Assembly (NCBI GenBank): GCA_031431125.1
Contig: JANPCX010000062.1
Location: 1-24,076, forward strand
Origin: JANPCX01 sp031431125
GTDB lineage: Bacteria; Pseudomonadota; Gammaproteobacteria; Burkholderiales; Burkholderiaceae_C
DNA: 24,076 bases
Reading direction: 5' to 3'
Shown: positions 1-7,461 of the stretch, one piece after another
Numbering within the stretch: the stretch's first letter is position 1
Layout: the number at the start of each line of letters is the position of its first letter
The notes under the pieces: model-generated
Told to the model about the DNA's origin: nothing
Database searches by the model: none
Seen by the model: only the letters and a program-made list of their open reading frames with translations
Position numbers and translations under genes: made by a program

Positions 1-308
1 GGGTGATCGTCGGGTGCCAAGGCCCGCTGTTGTGCTGCTTCCCGTGTCATTTGCCCATACTGCTGGGCCGCCGCAGTTTCAATTTGATCGGCGGGCGCGA
101 GTTTGGCCATGGAGGAACGTTTGCCCACTTCCACGCCCTCACGCGACCAGGCGGGCAGCGCCAGCGTGACACCGGCAGCAACCAAGCCGCTGGTGAAAAG
201 GCGACGCGAATGCGCTGCACATCGGCAACCGGCACCGTGGGCGCGCAGGGCTTGGGCCAGCGGCGCACTGGGGGTGAAATCGGAAGCGGGATCAAAGGAA
301 TGTTTCAT
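1..308 (-). CDS. M48-family metalloprotease, N-terminal part (cut by window edge)
   Basis: The first 102 residues can be read; the rest lies beyond the left edge. An N-terminal region with two arginines (RRLF) followed by a hydrophobic stretch (about residues 36-52, ending LPAW) looks like a signal peptide or membrane anchor. After it comes the pattern AAQQYGQM...ALAPDDHP, which I recognise from the start of the mature region of Burkholderiales periplasmic M48 (Ste24-like) metalloproteases. The HExxH zinc motif would lie outside the window, so catalytic competence cannot be judged. The ATG at 306-308 is preceded by a good ribosome binding site (AGGTGA, about 6 nt upstream). Such proteins usually act in envelope quality control. 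The family call rests on pattern memory of a short segment. Confidence 0.6.
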   Translation of the reverse strand, partial: MKHSFDPASDFTPSAPLAQALRAHGAGCRCAAHSRRLFTSGLVAAGVTLALPAWSREGVEVGKRSSMAKLAPADQIETAAAQQYGQMTREAAQQRALAPDDH

Positions 309-342
309 TGCAGTCACCTCGAATTTTTAAGCCGCACCTACA

Positions 343-394
343 GGGCCAGCTAATACCAAAAGGAAGCCCGCGCCCTTTTGGTGTTAACAGGCCC
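343..394 (-). terminator. Strong hairpin at the 3' end of ampG
   Basis: Arms 343-363 and 374-394 pair over 21 positions with two mismatches and one G-U pair, including the uninterrupted inner stem CCAAAAGG/CCTTTTGG, around a 10-nt loop. The hairpin starts at the last base of the ampG stop codon. There is no clear T-run after it on the minus strand, so it may act as a terminator, an mRNA 3' stabiliser or a REP-like element. Its outer arm resembles a hairpin arm at 21771. Confidence 0.6.
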
Positions 395-1983
395 TAATCG
401 TCCATCAGCGGTGTTTTCGGGTCGAACTCTAACGCTTTGATGGGTTGGCGCAGCCCATACAGCAGACACAAGGCGGGCACGGCCACGATGGTAGACAAAA
501 CAAAGAAGGTAGGCCAACCGATGGACTCGGCCAGTACGCCCGCCAGTGGGCCCACCCACACGCGGCCTATGGAAGCAAACGCACTCAGCAGCGCGAACTG
601 CGTCGCCGTGAATTTTTGATTGCACAAACTCATCAAAAACGCCACAAAAGCAGCGGTGCCCATGCCGCCACTCAAGTTCTCCGCCGCAATCACCAAGAGT
701 AGGCCGCCATCCACTTGGGTGGCCTGGGCTAATTTGACGAAGCCCCAATCGAAGGCGGGCACTTCAAGGCCGGGCAACACACCTTTGCCGTTCACCGCCA
801 GCCACCAAAAACCCAAGTTGCTGAGCATTTGCAAAATCCCAAACAACATCAGCGAGCGCCACAGGCCAAGCTTGATCATCAGGGCACCACCGAGCAGCGC
901 ACCGCCGATGGTGAGCCACAGCCCGATCACCTTGTTCACCACGCCGACTTCGGCGCTGCTGAAGAGCATGGACTTGAGCAGGAAAGGCGTCATGAGCGAG
1001 CCTGCAAATGCGTCGCCCAGTTTGTAGAGCACGATGAAGGCCAGAAATGCGGCTGCGCCGCTTTGACTGAAGTAGCTGCGCAAGCCACCGAGTAAGGTTT
1101 CAAAACGAGCTGCCTTCGCGGCCCAAGCGGCCAGCGGTAGGGTCAAGCCCAGACCGAGCATCAACGCCAGCAGGTCTGTCCATTTGGTTTGCAATGCAGT
1201 TGGCAAGCTGCTGTTGGCCCACCATGGAGCCAATACAGCGCGGGCTATTGGGGGGCCGAAACGTTCGCTCAGCACAAAACCCAGCGTCACGGCCAACACC
1301 ACCGCGGCAAACCCGATCAAATCCCGCCGGCCGACCGACGTGGGTGCGACGGCATTCTTGAGGCGCGGCAAGGTCGTGGCAGACAGCACGGCTGCGACCA
1401 CCATCAATGCAGCCATGAAGCGGTACACCTCGGGCCAGGTCCAACCGCCGCCGGGACTCGCGACGGTCGCGGGGTCGACCCAAATCAAGGCCACACCACC
1501 CGACAAAATCATGGCCAAGCGATAACCCAGCACGCTCAGCGACGCACCCAGGCCACGTTCGTGGGCGCGCAACAAGTCGGTGCGGTAGGCGTCTATCACC
1601 ACGTCTTGCGAGGCGGATACAAAAGCCACGAGCACAGCCAACAAGGCGAAGCTGCGGGTGGCACCGGTGGGCGAGGTATCGGCCATCCACCACAAAGCTG
1701 CCGCCAACCCCAGCTGGGTCAACACCAACCAACCGCGCCTGCGCCCCAACCAAGGCAGCTCGAAGCGGTCCATCAGCGGGGCCCATAAAAACTTGAAGGT
1801 GTAGGGCAGGCCCACCAAACTCAAAAATCCAATGGTCGCAATGTCCACGCCGGACACCGTGAGCCAGGCTTGCATGGCTTGTCCTGTGAGGGCCAAAGGC
1901 AGGCCGGACGCGAAACCCAGGACGAGCACCACGGCCAAGTGGTGCAGCGAGACATGAGGTTTGGAATACAACGGTGCGGTCAT
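394..1983 (-). CDS. ampG: AmpG-type muropeptide permease (MFS)
   Basis: A 529-residue major facilitator protein of the AmpG family. These inner-membrane proteins bring GlcNAc-anhydroMurNAc peptides into the cytoplasm for cell-wall recycling, and so influence AmpR-type beta-lactamase control. The N-terminal half carries the family-typical stretches LGFASGLPLALTG, FLSLVGLPYTFKFLWAPLMD, GRRRGWL and SQDVVIDAYRTDLL, with about 12-14 hydrophobic segments. The ATG at 1981-1983 starts at MTAPLYSKPH. An in-frame TTG at 2029-2031 would add 16 polar residues and seems less likely; neither start has a strong Shine-Dalgarno. It is somewhat longer than E. coli AmpG (491 residues). The gene is monocistronic here and diverges from the Tlde1-like gene. 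No ampD or ampR is nearby. Confidence 0.88.
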   Translation of the reverse strand: MTAPLYSKPHVSLHHLAVVLVLGFASGLPLALTGQAMQAWLTVSGVDIATIGFLSLVGLPYTFKFLWAPLMDRFELPWLGRRRGWLVLTQLGLAAALWWMADTSPTGATRSFALLAVLVAFVSASQDVVIDAYRTDLLRAHERGLGASLSVLGYRLAMILSGGVALIWVDPATVASPGGGWTWPEVYRFMAALMVVAAVLSATTLPRLKNAVAPTSVGRRDLIGFAAVVLAVTLGFVLSERFGPPIARAVLAPWWANSSLPTALQTKWTDLLALMLGLGLTLPLAAWAAKAARFETLLGGLRSYFSQSGAAAFLAFIVLYKLGDAFAGSLMTPFLLKSMLFSSAEVGVVNKVIGLWLTIGGALLGGALMIKLGLWRSLMLFGILQMLSNLGFWWLAVNGKGVLPGLEVPAFDWGFVKLAQATQVDGGLLLVIAAENLSGGMGTAAFVAFLMSLCNQKFTATQFALLSAFASIGRVWVGPLAGVLAESIGWPTFFVLSTIVAVPALCLLYGLRQPIKALEFDPKTPLMDD

Positions 1984-2121
1984 TGGTATCTTTTGCTTTT
2001 GCGGTGGGTGAGTTGTCCTGCCGTCAGTCAATGGACACGCCGGGGGCCGCTCATGGTCATAGCCCTCCTAGGCTTACAAACTCTCACACAACACAGTGGG
2101 GACCATGAGGTATCGGAGGCC

Positions 2122-2127
2122 TACAAT
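2122..2127 (+). promoter_or_regulatory. Possible -10 box (TACAAT) upstream of the Tlde1-like gene
   Basis: TACAAT is a close match to a sigma-70 -10 element and lies about 85 nt before the GTG start at 2213. No convincing -35 hexamer is seen at the usual spacing. The rest of the 1984-2212 intergenic region shows nothing else I can name. Confidence 0.3.
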
Positions 2128-2212
2128 TTTCTGAGGGTTGTGACGCGCATAGCGCTTGCGCGGTACGAGACAAACTTGCCATCTTTCAATCAGTTCCCCC
2201 GGAGATCAACGA

Positions 2213-2710
2213 GTGTCGAGCTATCTAGAAGAACGCAGCCATCCCTCAACGCCTGCTTGTGGCCCTTCCCGATCCTTCCTTTACTTTAACGGGGACTTTT
2301 TGGTGTTGCTCGGCCCCAAGACCAACACACCCTTTCCGGCAGTCTCCGGCAGCCGGAACGACAAAGGGTTGTTTGACTATTCGGTCGAGCGTCAAAAGGT
2401 GCCATTCAAGGGGCCGATACCCGAGGGCGACTATTGGATTCAACCGTCTCAATTGTGGGAAAACGGTCTTTTTAAACGTGGCAGCCGCACCGCCTGGGGG
2501 AACTTTCGGCTCACGATTCACCCATACCCTGCAACTGTGACCCATGGCCGGGGTGGTTTTTTTGTTCACGGCGGTTCCAATGCCGGCAGCGCAGGTTGCA
2601 TCGACCTGACGATGTACATGGACAAGTTTGTCGAGAAGCTCAAACAAGAACTGGAAGGTTTGCCAGAATGTTATGTGGCCTTGAACGTCGATTACTCAAA
2701 GAAGAAGTAG
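2213..2710 (+). CDS. Tlde1/DUF2778-like L,D-transpeptidase-fold protein
   Basis: A 165-residue protein with no signal peptide. Its core matches the DUF2778/Tlde1 pattern: a beta-rich N-terminal part, the family-typical GPIPEGDYWI (residues 67-76), then His119 (VHGGS) and SAGCIDL with Ser126 and Cys129, the His/Ser/Cys arrangement of L,D-transpeptidase (YkuD-like) active sites. Known Tlde1 proteins are type VI secretion effectors that attack peptidoglycan stem peptides of rival cells. Lack of a Sec signal fits delivery by such a route, but no T6SS gene lies in the window. The GTG at 2213 is chosen because GGAG sits 8 nt upstream; the longer ATG start at 2156 has no such site. The next gene overlaps by 43 nt. 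A housekeeping role remains possible. Confidence 0.72.
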   Translation: MSSYLEERSHPSTPACGPSRSFLYFNGDFLVLLGPKTNTPFPAVSGSRNDKGLFDYSVERQKVPFKGPIPEGDYWIQPSQLWENGLFKRGSRTAWGNFRLTIHPYPATVTHGRGGFFVHGGSNAGSAGCIDLTMYMDKFVEKLKQELEGLPECYVALNVDYSKKK

Positions 2711-3057
2711 TTCGAGCCATTGCGCTCGCGACTTGTTTGTGGGTTCCGGGCTGGTGCATGGCGGAGGTCTCAGACAAGGTGAACTCGGTGCCCGAGATCT
2801 GGGGTATCGGCCTTGCAGCGTCTGCGATAGGTTTTATGGGCGCATATTTCAGGCCGTGGACACTGGTTCTTCTGGTACCCGTCACGGCCTACTGGTTCAT
2901 TGCTTTTCTGCTTGAAATCCATTTTTCCGACATTGCGCCTGCTTTGCGCGTGGAACAAGGGGCTGCGTATTACGTGCACACCTACGCGGCCTTGGTACTG
3001 TGGATTGTTGGTGTGTGGGCTGGATGGATTCTGCGTAAGCGGCGATCAGCTGCCTAG
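2668..3057 (+). CDS. Small membrane protein overlapping the Tlde1-like gene (possible immunity protein)
   Basis: 129 residues, not recognised as a named family. After a basic start, residues about 14-31 are hydrophobic and end WCMA-EV, a plausible signal-peptidase site. Three further hydrophobic segments follow (about 47-62, 67-88 and 103-122), with an arginine/lysine-rich C-terminus (RKRRS). The ATG at 2668 lies inside the upstream gene and has a good ribosome binding site, GGAAGG, 10 nt before it. The 43-nt overlap in a different frame implies co-transcription and coupled translation. Known Tlde1 effectors are encoded next to an immunity protein that protects the periplasm, so an immunity role is a reasonable inference from context only. 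It converges with the antiporter gene; no obvious terminator is seen in the 46-nt gap. Confidence 0.6.
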   Translation: MLCGLERRLLKEEVVRAIALATCLWVPGWCMAEVSDKVNSVPEIWGIGLAASAIGFMGAYFRPWTLVLLVPVTAYWFIAFLLEIHFSDIAPALRVEQGAAYYVHTYAALVLWIVGVWAGWILRKRRSAA

Positions 3058-3103
3058 CGAACCTGACGCACCGCCTCAGCGCAAGTGATCTAAGACTCAG
3101 CCG

Positions 3104-5104
3104 TCAAGCTTGTCCCAACAACTTGGCCTCGGCCAAGGCCAAGGCTTCGGGCAGGCCAGACAGCACCAGGGTGTCGCTGGGGGCGAGCCTCAATTCATCG
3201 CTGGCTGCCACCACCGCGCCGCTGGCGCGGCGCACCGACACCACGGTGACCCCTACGGCGTGTAAGGCTTGATCGCTCAGGGTTTCGCCCAGGCAACTGG
3301 CCGCCATCGGCAAGGTCACGCTTTGCAGGCGGGCGGTTTGGTGTTCGTCCACGGTGTCGTCGTCGGCGCCAAAGAAGTAGCCGCGCAGCAAACCGTAACG
3401 TGCGTCGCGCTGGTCTTGCACCACACGAATCACGCGGCGCATGGGCACGCCCACCAGGGCCAAAGCGTGGCTGGCCAGCATCAAGGAGCCCTCAATGGCT
3501 TCGGGCACCACTTCGGTGGCGCCAGCGGCGCGCAGTTTCTCCAAGTCGGTGTCGTCTATGGTGCGGACGATGACGGGCACCTTGGGCGCATGTTCTTGCA
3601 CCAAGCGCAGAATTTTCATGGCGGAAGCGGTGTCGTGGTAACTCACGACCACCGCACTGGCACGGGCCAGGCCCGCCGCCATCAAACTTTGCAGGCGGGC
3701 GGCGTCGCCAAACACCACACTTTGGCCTGCGGCGGCGGCTTGCCGCACGCGGTCCACATCAAGGTCCAGGGCCATGTATGCAATACGTTCGCCTTCGAGC
3801 AGTCGCGCCAGGTTTTGTCCGCTGCGGCCATAGCCGGCGATGATGACGTGGGCTTGGGCGTTGATGGCGCGTTTGGCGATCGTCGTCATGGCCACGGACT
3901 GCATCATCCAGTCGCTGGCGGCCAGGCGCGACACGATGGCATTGCTGTAGTTGATGAGCAAGGGCGTGGCCAGCATGGACAGCACCATGCTGGCCAACAC
4001 GGGGCTCATCCACTGGGCGTCAATCAGCTTTTGTTGCGCGCCCAGGGTCAGCAGCACAAAACCAAATTCACCCGCTTGCGCCAGATAAAGGCCGGTGCGC
4101 AGCGCCACCCCCGGCTGCGCACCAAACAAACGGGCCAAACCCGCCACGAGTAAAAACTTGGCCAACACCGGGATGCAGGTCAGCGCCAGCACCAGCAGCC
4201 ACTGGTCCATGACAGGCCGCCAATCCAGCTTCATGCCAATGGTGATGAAGAACAAACCCAGCAGCACATCGTGAAAAGGCCGGATGTCGGTTTCCACTTG
4301 GTGTTTGTATTCGGTCTCGGCCACCAGCATGCCAGCCACGAAGGCGCCCAGCGCCAGCGACAGGCCGGCGTGCTCCGTCATCCAAGCCAGCCCCAAGGTG
4401 ATGAGCAAAAGGTTGAGAACAAAGAGTTCCTCACTCTTGCGTTTGGCCACGATCGTGAGCCACCAGCGCATCACCTTTTGGCCGCCCACCAGCAATACCG
4501 TGAGCAGTGCAGCCGCTTTGACGGCCGCCCAACCGAGAGAAGCCGCCATGTCGGCGCCACTGGAATTCAGTGCTGGTATCAGCACCAAGAGCGGCACCAC
4601 GGCCAAGTCTTGGAAGAGCAGCACGCCCATCACGCGGCGGCCATGTTCGCTGTCCAGCTCCAAACGTTCGGCCATCATCTTGACCACGATGGCGGTGCTG
4701 GACATGGCCATGGCCCCCGCCAACACCAAGGAACCTTGCCAAGACAATTCCCAAGGCTGGTCAGAAAAAGAAAACGCCCAGGTGAGCAGATAGTGCCCCG
4801 CCACGGTGCCTAAGATGGTCAGCAGCACTTGGGCCAAACCCAAACCAAACACCAGTTGGCGCATGCTGCGCAGTATGGGCAGGTTGAACTCCAGCCCGAT
4901 GACGAACATCAAAAAAACCACACCGAACTCGGCCAGGTATTGCACACCGGCAGAGTCTTTGGCAAGGGCCAAGGCATTGGGACCGATGAGCACGCCCACC
5001 ACCAAGTAGCCCAGCATTGGTGGTAGTTTGGCCAAGCGGCACAGCACCACACCCGCCACGGCGGCTACCAGATAGAGCAATACCACTTCGAGTGTGCTGG
5101 CCAT
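3104..5104 (-). CDS. CPA2-family monovalent cation:proton antiporter with TrkA-N/TrkA-C domains
   Basis: A 666-residue KefB/YbaL-like inner-membrane antiporter. The first ~390 residues form a Na+/H+-exchanger membrane domain (LPPMLGYLVVGVLIGP; EFGVVFLMFVIGLEFN; GAMAMSSTAIVVKMMAE; LGAFVAGMLVAETEY). A cytoplasmic TrkA-N nucleotide-binding domain follows from about residue 415, with the Rossmann loop GYGRSGQ near 424. A TrkA-C domain follows from about 575 to the end. Members exchange K+ or Na+ for H+ and are gated by nucleotide or thiol ligands. The glutathione dependence of true KefB/KefC cannot be inferred, and no KefF/KefG-like partner is adjacent. The gene diverges from kdsD with 95 nt between the starts. 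No clear Shine-Dalgarno precedes the ATG. Confidence 0.87.
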   Translation of the reverse strand: MASTLEVVLLYLVAAVAGVVLCRLAKLPPMLGYLVVGVLIGPNALALAKDSAGVQYLAEFGVVFLMFVIGLEFNLPILRSMRQLVFGLGLAQVLLTILGTVAGHYLLTWAFSFSDQPWELSWQGSLVLAGAMAMSSTAIVVKMMAERLELDSEHGRRVMGVLLFQDLAVVPLLVLIPALNSSGADMAASLGWAAVKAAALLTVLLVGGQKVMRWWLTIVAKRKSEELFVLNLLLITLGLAWMTEHAGLSLALGAFVAGMLVAETEYKHQVETDIRPFHDVLLGLFFITIGMKLDWRPVMDQWLLVLALTCIPVLAKFLLVAGLARLFGAQPGVALRTGLYLAQAGEFGFVLLTLGAQQKLIDAQWMSPVLASMVLSMLATPLLINYSNAIVSRLAASDWMMQSVAMTTIAKRAINAQAHVIIAGYGRSGQNLARLLEGERIAYMALDLDVDRVRQAAAAGQSVVFGDAARLQSLMAAGLARASAVVVSYHDTASAMKILRLVQEHAPKVPVIVRTIDDTDLEKLRAAGATEVVPEAIEGSLMLASHALALVGVPMRRVIRVVQDQRDARYGLLRGYFFGADDDTVDEHQTARLQSVTLPMAASCLGETLSDQALHAVGVTVVSVRRASGAVVAASDELRLAPSDTLVLSGLPEALALAEAKLLGQA

Positions 5105-5155
5105 GATGAAATTCGGGATGCAAATTGCAGGCCAAGGCCACAGGCCTTGCTTGCC

Positions 5156-5161
5156 TACAAT
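5156..5161 (+). promoter_or_regulatory. Likely -10 box of the kdsD operon
   Basis: TACAAT lies so that transcription would be expected to begin about 5167-5169, right at the ATG of an 11-codon reading frame whose stop overlaps the kdsD GTG start. No good -35 hexamer is visible at 16-18 nt spacing, so an extended or activator-dependent promoter is possible. Confidence 0.45.
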
Positions 5162-5167
5162 CGCCCG

Positions 5168-5203
5168 ATGCTAAACGACGCTTGCGTTCGCCCCCTCCCG
5201 TGA
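5168..5203 (+). CDS. Possible 11-codon leader peptide overlapping the kdsD start
   Basis: ATG CTA AAC ... ends in TGA at 5201-5203. This shares two bases with the kdsD start codon (GTGA). The predicted transcript would start at or next to this ATG, so it could be translated leaderlessly and pass ribosomes to kdsD, which has no Shine-Dalgarno of its own. Position is the only evidence; it may be chance. Confidence 0.25.
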   Translation: MLNDACVRPLP

Positions 5204-6189
5204 CAACCCCTCCCGCTTTCAACGCTGAGCGCGCCTTGCAATTGGCGCGCGACACCTTCGACATCGAAGCCCAAGCCCTGCTCGGCTTGAAGGCGCGGCA
5301 AGGCGAGTCGTTTGCGCTGGCGGCACGCGCGATGCTTGAATGCCAAGGCCGTGTGGTGGTGATGGGCATGGGCAAGAGCGGTCATGTGGGCCGGAAAATT
5401 GCAGCCACTTTGGCTTCGACAGGCACACCCGCCATGTTCGTGCACCCAGCGGAGGCCAGCCATGGTGACCTGGGCATGGTCACACCGGGGGATGTGGTGC
5501 TGGCCATTTCCAATTCTGGTGAAAGCGACGAGTTGATGGCGGTGTTGCCCGCACTCAAACGCCTGCTGGTCAAGGTGGTGGCCATGACAGGTCAGAGCGA
5601 GTCTTCATTGGCACGCCATGCCGACTGGGTGATCTCTTGTGCGGTCGACCAAGAGGCCTGCCCCTTGAAGCTGGCGCCCACGGCCAGCACCACGGCACAA
5701 ATGGCATTGGGCGATGCACTGGCCGTCGCCTTGCTGGATGCTCGGGGTTTCAGGGCAGAGGACTTTGCCCGGTCGCATCCCGGTGGCAGTTTGGGGCGGC
5801 GGTTGTTGACCCATGTGCGGGATGTGATGCGAAGTGGGGATGCCGTGCCCCGCGTTCGACCCAGCACACCACTGATTGAGATGATGCGCGAGATGACCGG
5901 CAAGGGTCTGGGCGCGACGGCGGTTGCCGACGACCAAGGCGCCGTGTTGGGCATCTTCACCGACGGCGATTTGCGCCGGATGGTGGAACGCGGCACCGAT
6001 TTGCGCCAGCTGACGGCGGAGCAGGTCATGTACAAAACCCCTCGTTTGGTGCGTGACGATGCACTCGCGGTCGATGCAGCAGCCATGATGGAGCAGCACC
6101 GCATCACCAGCGTGCTGGTGGTCAATGCGGACGATCGGCTCGTCGGGGCGTTGAACTCGAACGACCTGATGCGGGCCAAGGTGATCTGA
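5200..6189 (+). CDS. kdsD: D-arabinose 5-phosphate isomerase (KpsF/GutQ family)
   Basis: Converts D-ribulose 5-phosphate to D-arabinose 5-phosphate, the first step of Kdo synthesis for LPS. 329 residues, close to E. coli KdsD (328). An N-terminal SIS sugar-isomerase domain (about 30-180) carries GMGKSG at 56-61. Two CBS domains fill about 205-329. With the GTG start at 5200, the residues corresponding to the E. coli KdsD active site keep the same numbers: Lys59, Glu111, Glu152 and His193. This supports the GTG start over the longer ATG at 5125, which would place extra residues upstream of the probable promoter. There is no Shine-Dalgarno; the start overlaps the stop of a short leader frame. 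First gene of a tight operon with kdsC, lptC and an SDR gene. Confidence 0.93.
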   Translation: MTTPPAFNAERALQLARDTFDIEAQALLGLKARQGESFALAARAMLECQGRVVVMGMGKSGHVGRKIAATLASTGTPAMFVHPAEASHGDLGMVTPGDVVLAISNSGESDELMAVLPALKRLLVKVVAMTGQSESSLARHADWVISCAVDQEACPLKLAPTASTTAQMALGDALAVALLDARGFRAEDFARSHPGGSLGRRLLTHVRDVMRSGDAVPRVRPSTPLIEMMREMTGKGLGATAVADDQGAVLGIFTDGDLRRMVERGTDLRQLTAEQVMYKTPRLVRDDALAVDAAAMMEQHRITSVLVVNADDRLVGALNSNDLMRAKVI

Positions 6190-6199
6190 GATTCTGAAA

Positions 6200-6778
6200 A
6201 TGAAACCAGCGCTGCATTTCCCCCCCGAACTTTTGCTTCTAGCGCAGGGCAGTGGCATGGGCTTGCGTGCCGCCATTTTTGATGTTGATGGTGTGCTCAC
6301 CGACGGCCGCCTTTATATCGGTGAATCGGGTGAATCGTTCAAGGCCTTTCACAGCCTGGACGGCCATGGCCTCAAGTTGTTGGCTCAGGGTGGCATCACG
6401 CCCTTGGTGATCACAGGGCGCGATTCGCCTGCGGTGCGTCGCCGCGTGGCCGACTTGGGTTTGGCTCATGCCGTGTTCGGTGCCGCAGACAAACTGGCGG
6501 CCGCAGAGCCCTTGCTCAAAGCCCTGAACTTGTCATGGAACGACGTGGCGGTGATGGGCGACGATTGGCCGGATCTGCCGCTGTTCACGCGTGCGGCTTT
6601 TGCTTGTGCCCCGGCCAACGCCCACATCGAAGTTCGCAGCCGCGCTCACCACGTCACACAAGCGCGTGGAGGCGAGGGCGCTGCGCGCGAGTGCTGCGAT
6701 TTGCTGTTGACGGCGGCGGGCCGCTACGCGGACTTGCTACGCGGCCACCTCATCACACTGGACGGCGGCGCCGCATGA
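6200..6778 (+). CDS. kdsC: 3-deoxy-D-manno-octulosonate-8-phosphate phosphatase
   Basis: Removes the phosphate from Kdo 8-phosphate, the third step in Kdo synthesis, in the cytoplasm. 192 residues of the HAD superfamily, C0 type without a large cap, as in the usual KdsC tetramer. Motif I is FDVDGVLTDG with nucleophile Asp28 and Asp30; motif II is VITGRDS near 70-76; motif IV is MGDDWPDLP near 116-124. The sequence FHSLDGHGLK is also typical of KdsC. It begins 10 nt after kdsD. Its stop overlaps the lptC start in an ATGA junction, implying coupled translation. Confidence 0.93.
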   Translation: MKPALHFPPELLLLAQGSGMGLRAAIFDVDGVLTDGRLYIGESGESFKAFHSLDGHGLKLLAQGGITPLVITGRDSPAVRRRVADLGLAHAVFGAADKLAAAEPLLKALNLSWNDVAVMGDDWPDLPLFTRAAFACAPANAHIEVRSRAHHVTQARGGEGAARECCDLLLTAAGRYADLLRGHLITLDGGAA

Positions 6779-7461
6779 CACGTGTTGCACTGGCCGCGCT
6801 CACGGCGGTGGTGGTGCCACCACCGAGCCGTGGCTCTTGGCTGCGGCGTTTGCTGCCCCCCCTTACCACCTACTTGCCGCTCTTGCTCATGGGTTTGCTG
6901 GCACTGGGCACCTGGTGGTTGGTGAAAAACACCCCGCTGCTGATGCCTGAAGGGCCTGCTAAAGCCTTGCGTCATGAACCCGACTACACCATGCATCAGT
7001 TCAGCGTGCACCGTTTCGCGAAAGATGGACGGCTCAAAGCCCAGATTGAAGGCGACATCCTGCGCCACTACCCCGACGACGACACCGTCGAAATTGACCG
7101 AGCGCGTTTGCGGGCCTTAGGTCCTACCGGTACCGTCACGCGGGCTACCGCCGAACAGGCGCTGAGCAATGGTGATGGCTCGGAGATTCAGCTCACCGGC
7201 AGCGCTCGCGTGCAGCGCGATGCCAGAGGCGATGAAGAGGTCGCGGTGTTTACCAGTGATTTCTTGCACGCTTTCCTCAACACTGAAGAGGTGCGCTCGC
7301 ATTTGCCTGTCGTTTTGCAACGCGGCAGCACGCAAATTTCTGGCGACAGCTTGAACTACGACAACCTCAACCGGGTGATCTCGGTCAATGGACGGGTCAA
7401 AGCCACGTTTGCGCCTGCAGTGCAAACCACAAAAGCTGCGGGCCAAGGTCGCCAGCCATGA
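6775..7461 (+). CDS. lptC: LPS export system protein LptC
   Basis: A 228-residue bitopic protein of the LPS transport bridge. One membrane segment (about residues 30-47) is followed by a periplasmic beta-jellyroll region, in which YTMHQFSVHRFAKDGRLKAQIEGD and the later segments about GDSLNYDNLNRVISVNGRV are typical of beta-proteobacterial LptC. It normally takes LPS from the LptB2FG complex and passes it to LptA. The start ATG overlaps the kdsC stop, and its stop overlaps the next gene's start. In many relatives lptA and lptB follow; here an SDR gene does. Confidence 0.88.
   Translation: MTRVALAALTAVVVPPPSRGSWLRRLLPPLTTYLPLLLMGLLALGTWWLVKNTPLLMPEGPAKALRHEPDYTMHQFSVHRFAKDGRLKAQIEGDILRHYPDDDTVEIDRARLRALGPTGTVTRATAEQALSNGDGSEIQLTGSARVQRDARGDEEVAVFTSDFLHAFLNTEEVRSHLPVVLQRGSTQISGDSLNYDNLNRVISVNGRVKATFAPAVQTTKAAGQGRQP

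Noticed and set aside
3269..4153. 294-codon plus-strand frame opposite the antiporter
   Set aside because: Shadow of the antiporter gene: His/Gln/Gly-rich, no recognisable domain, fully inside a well-supported gene.
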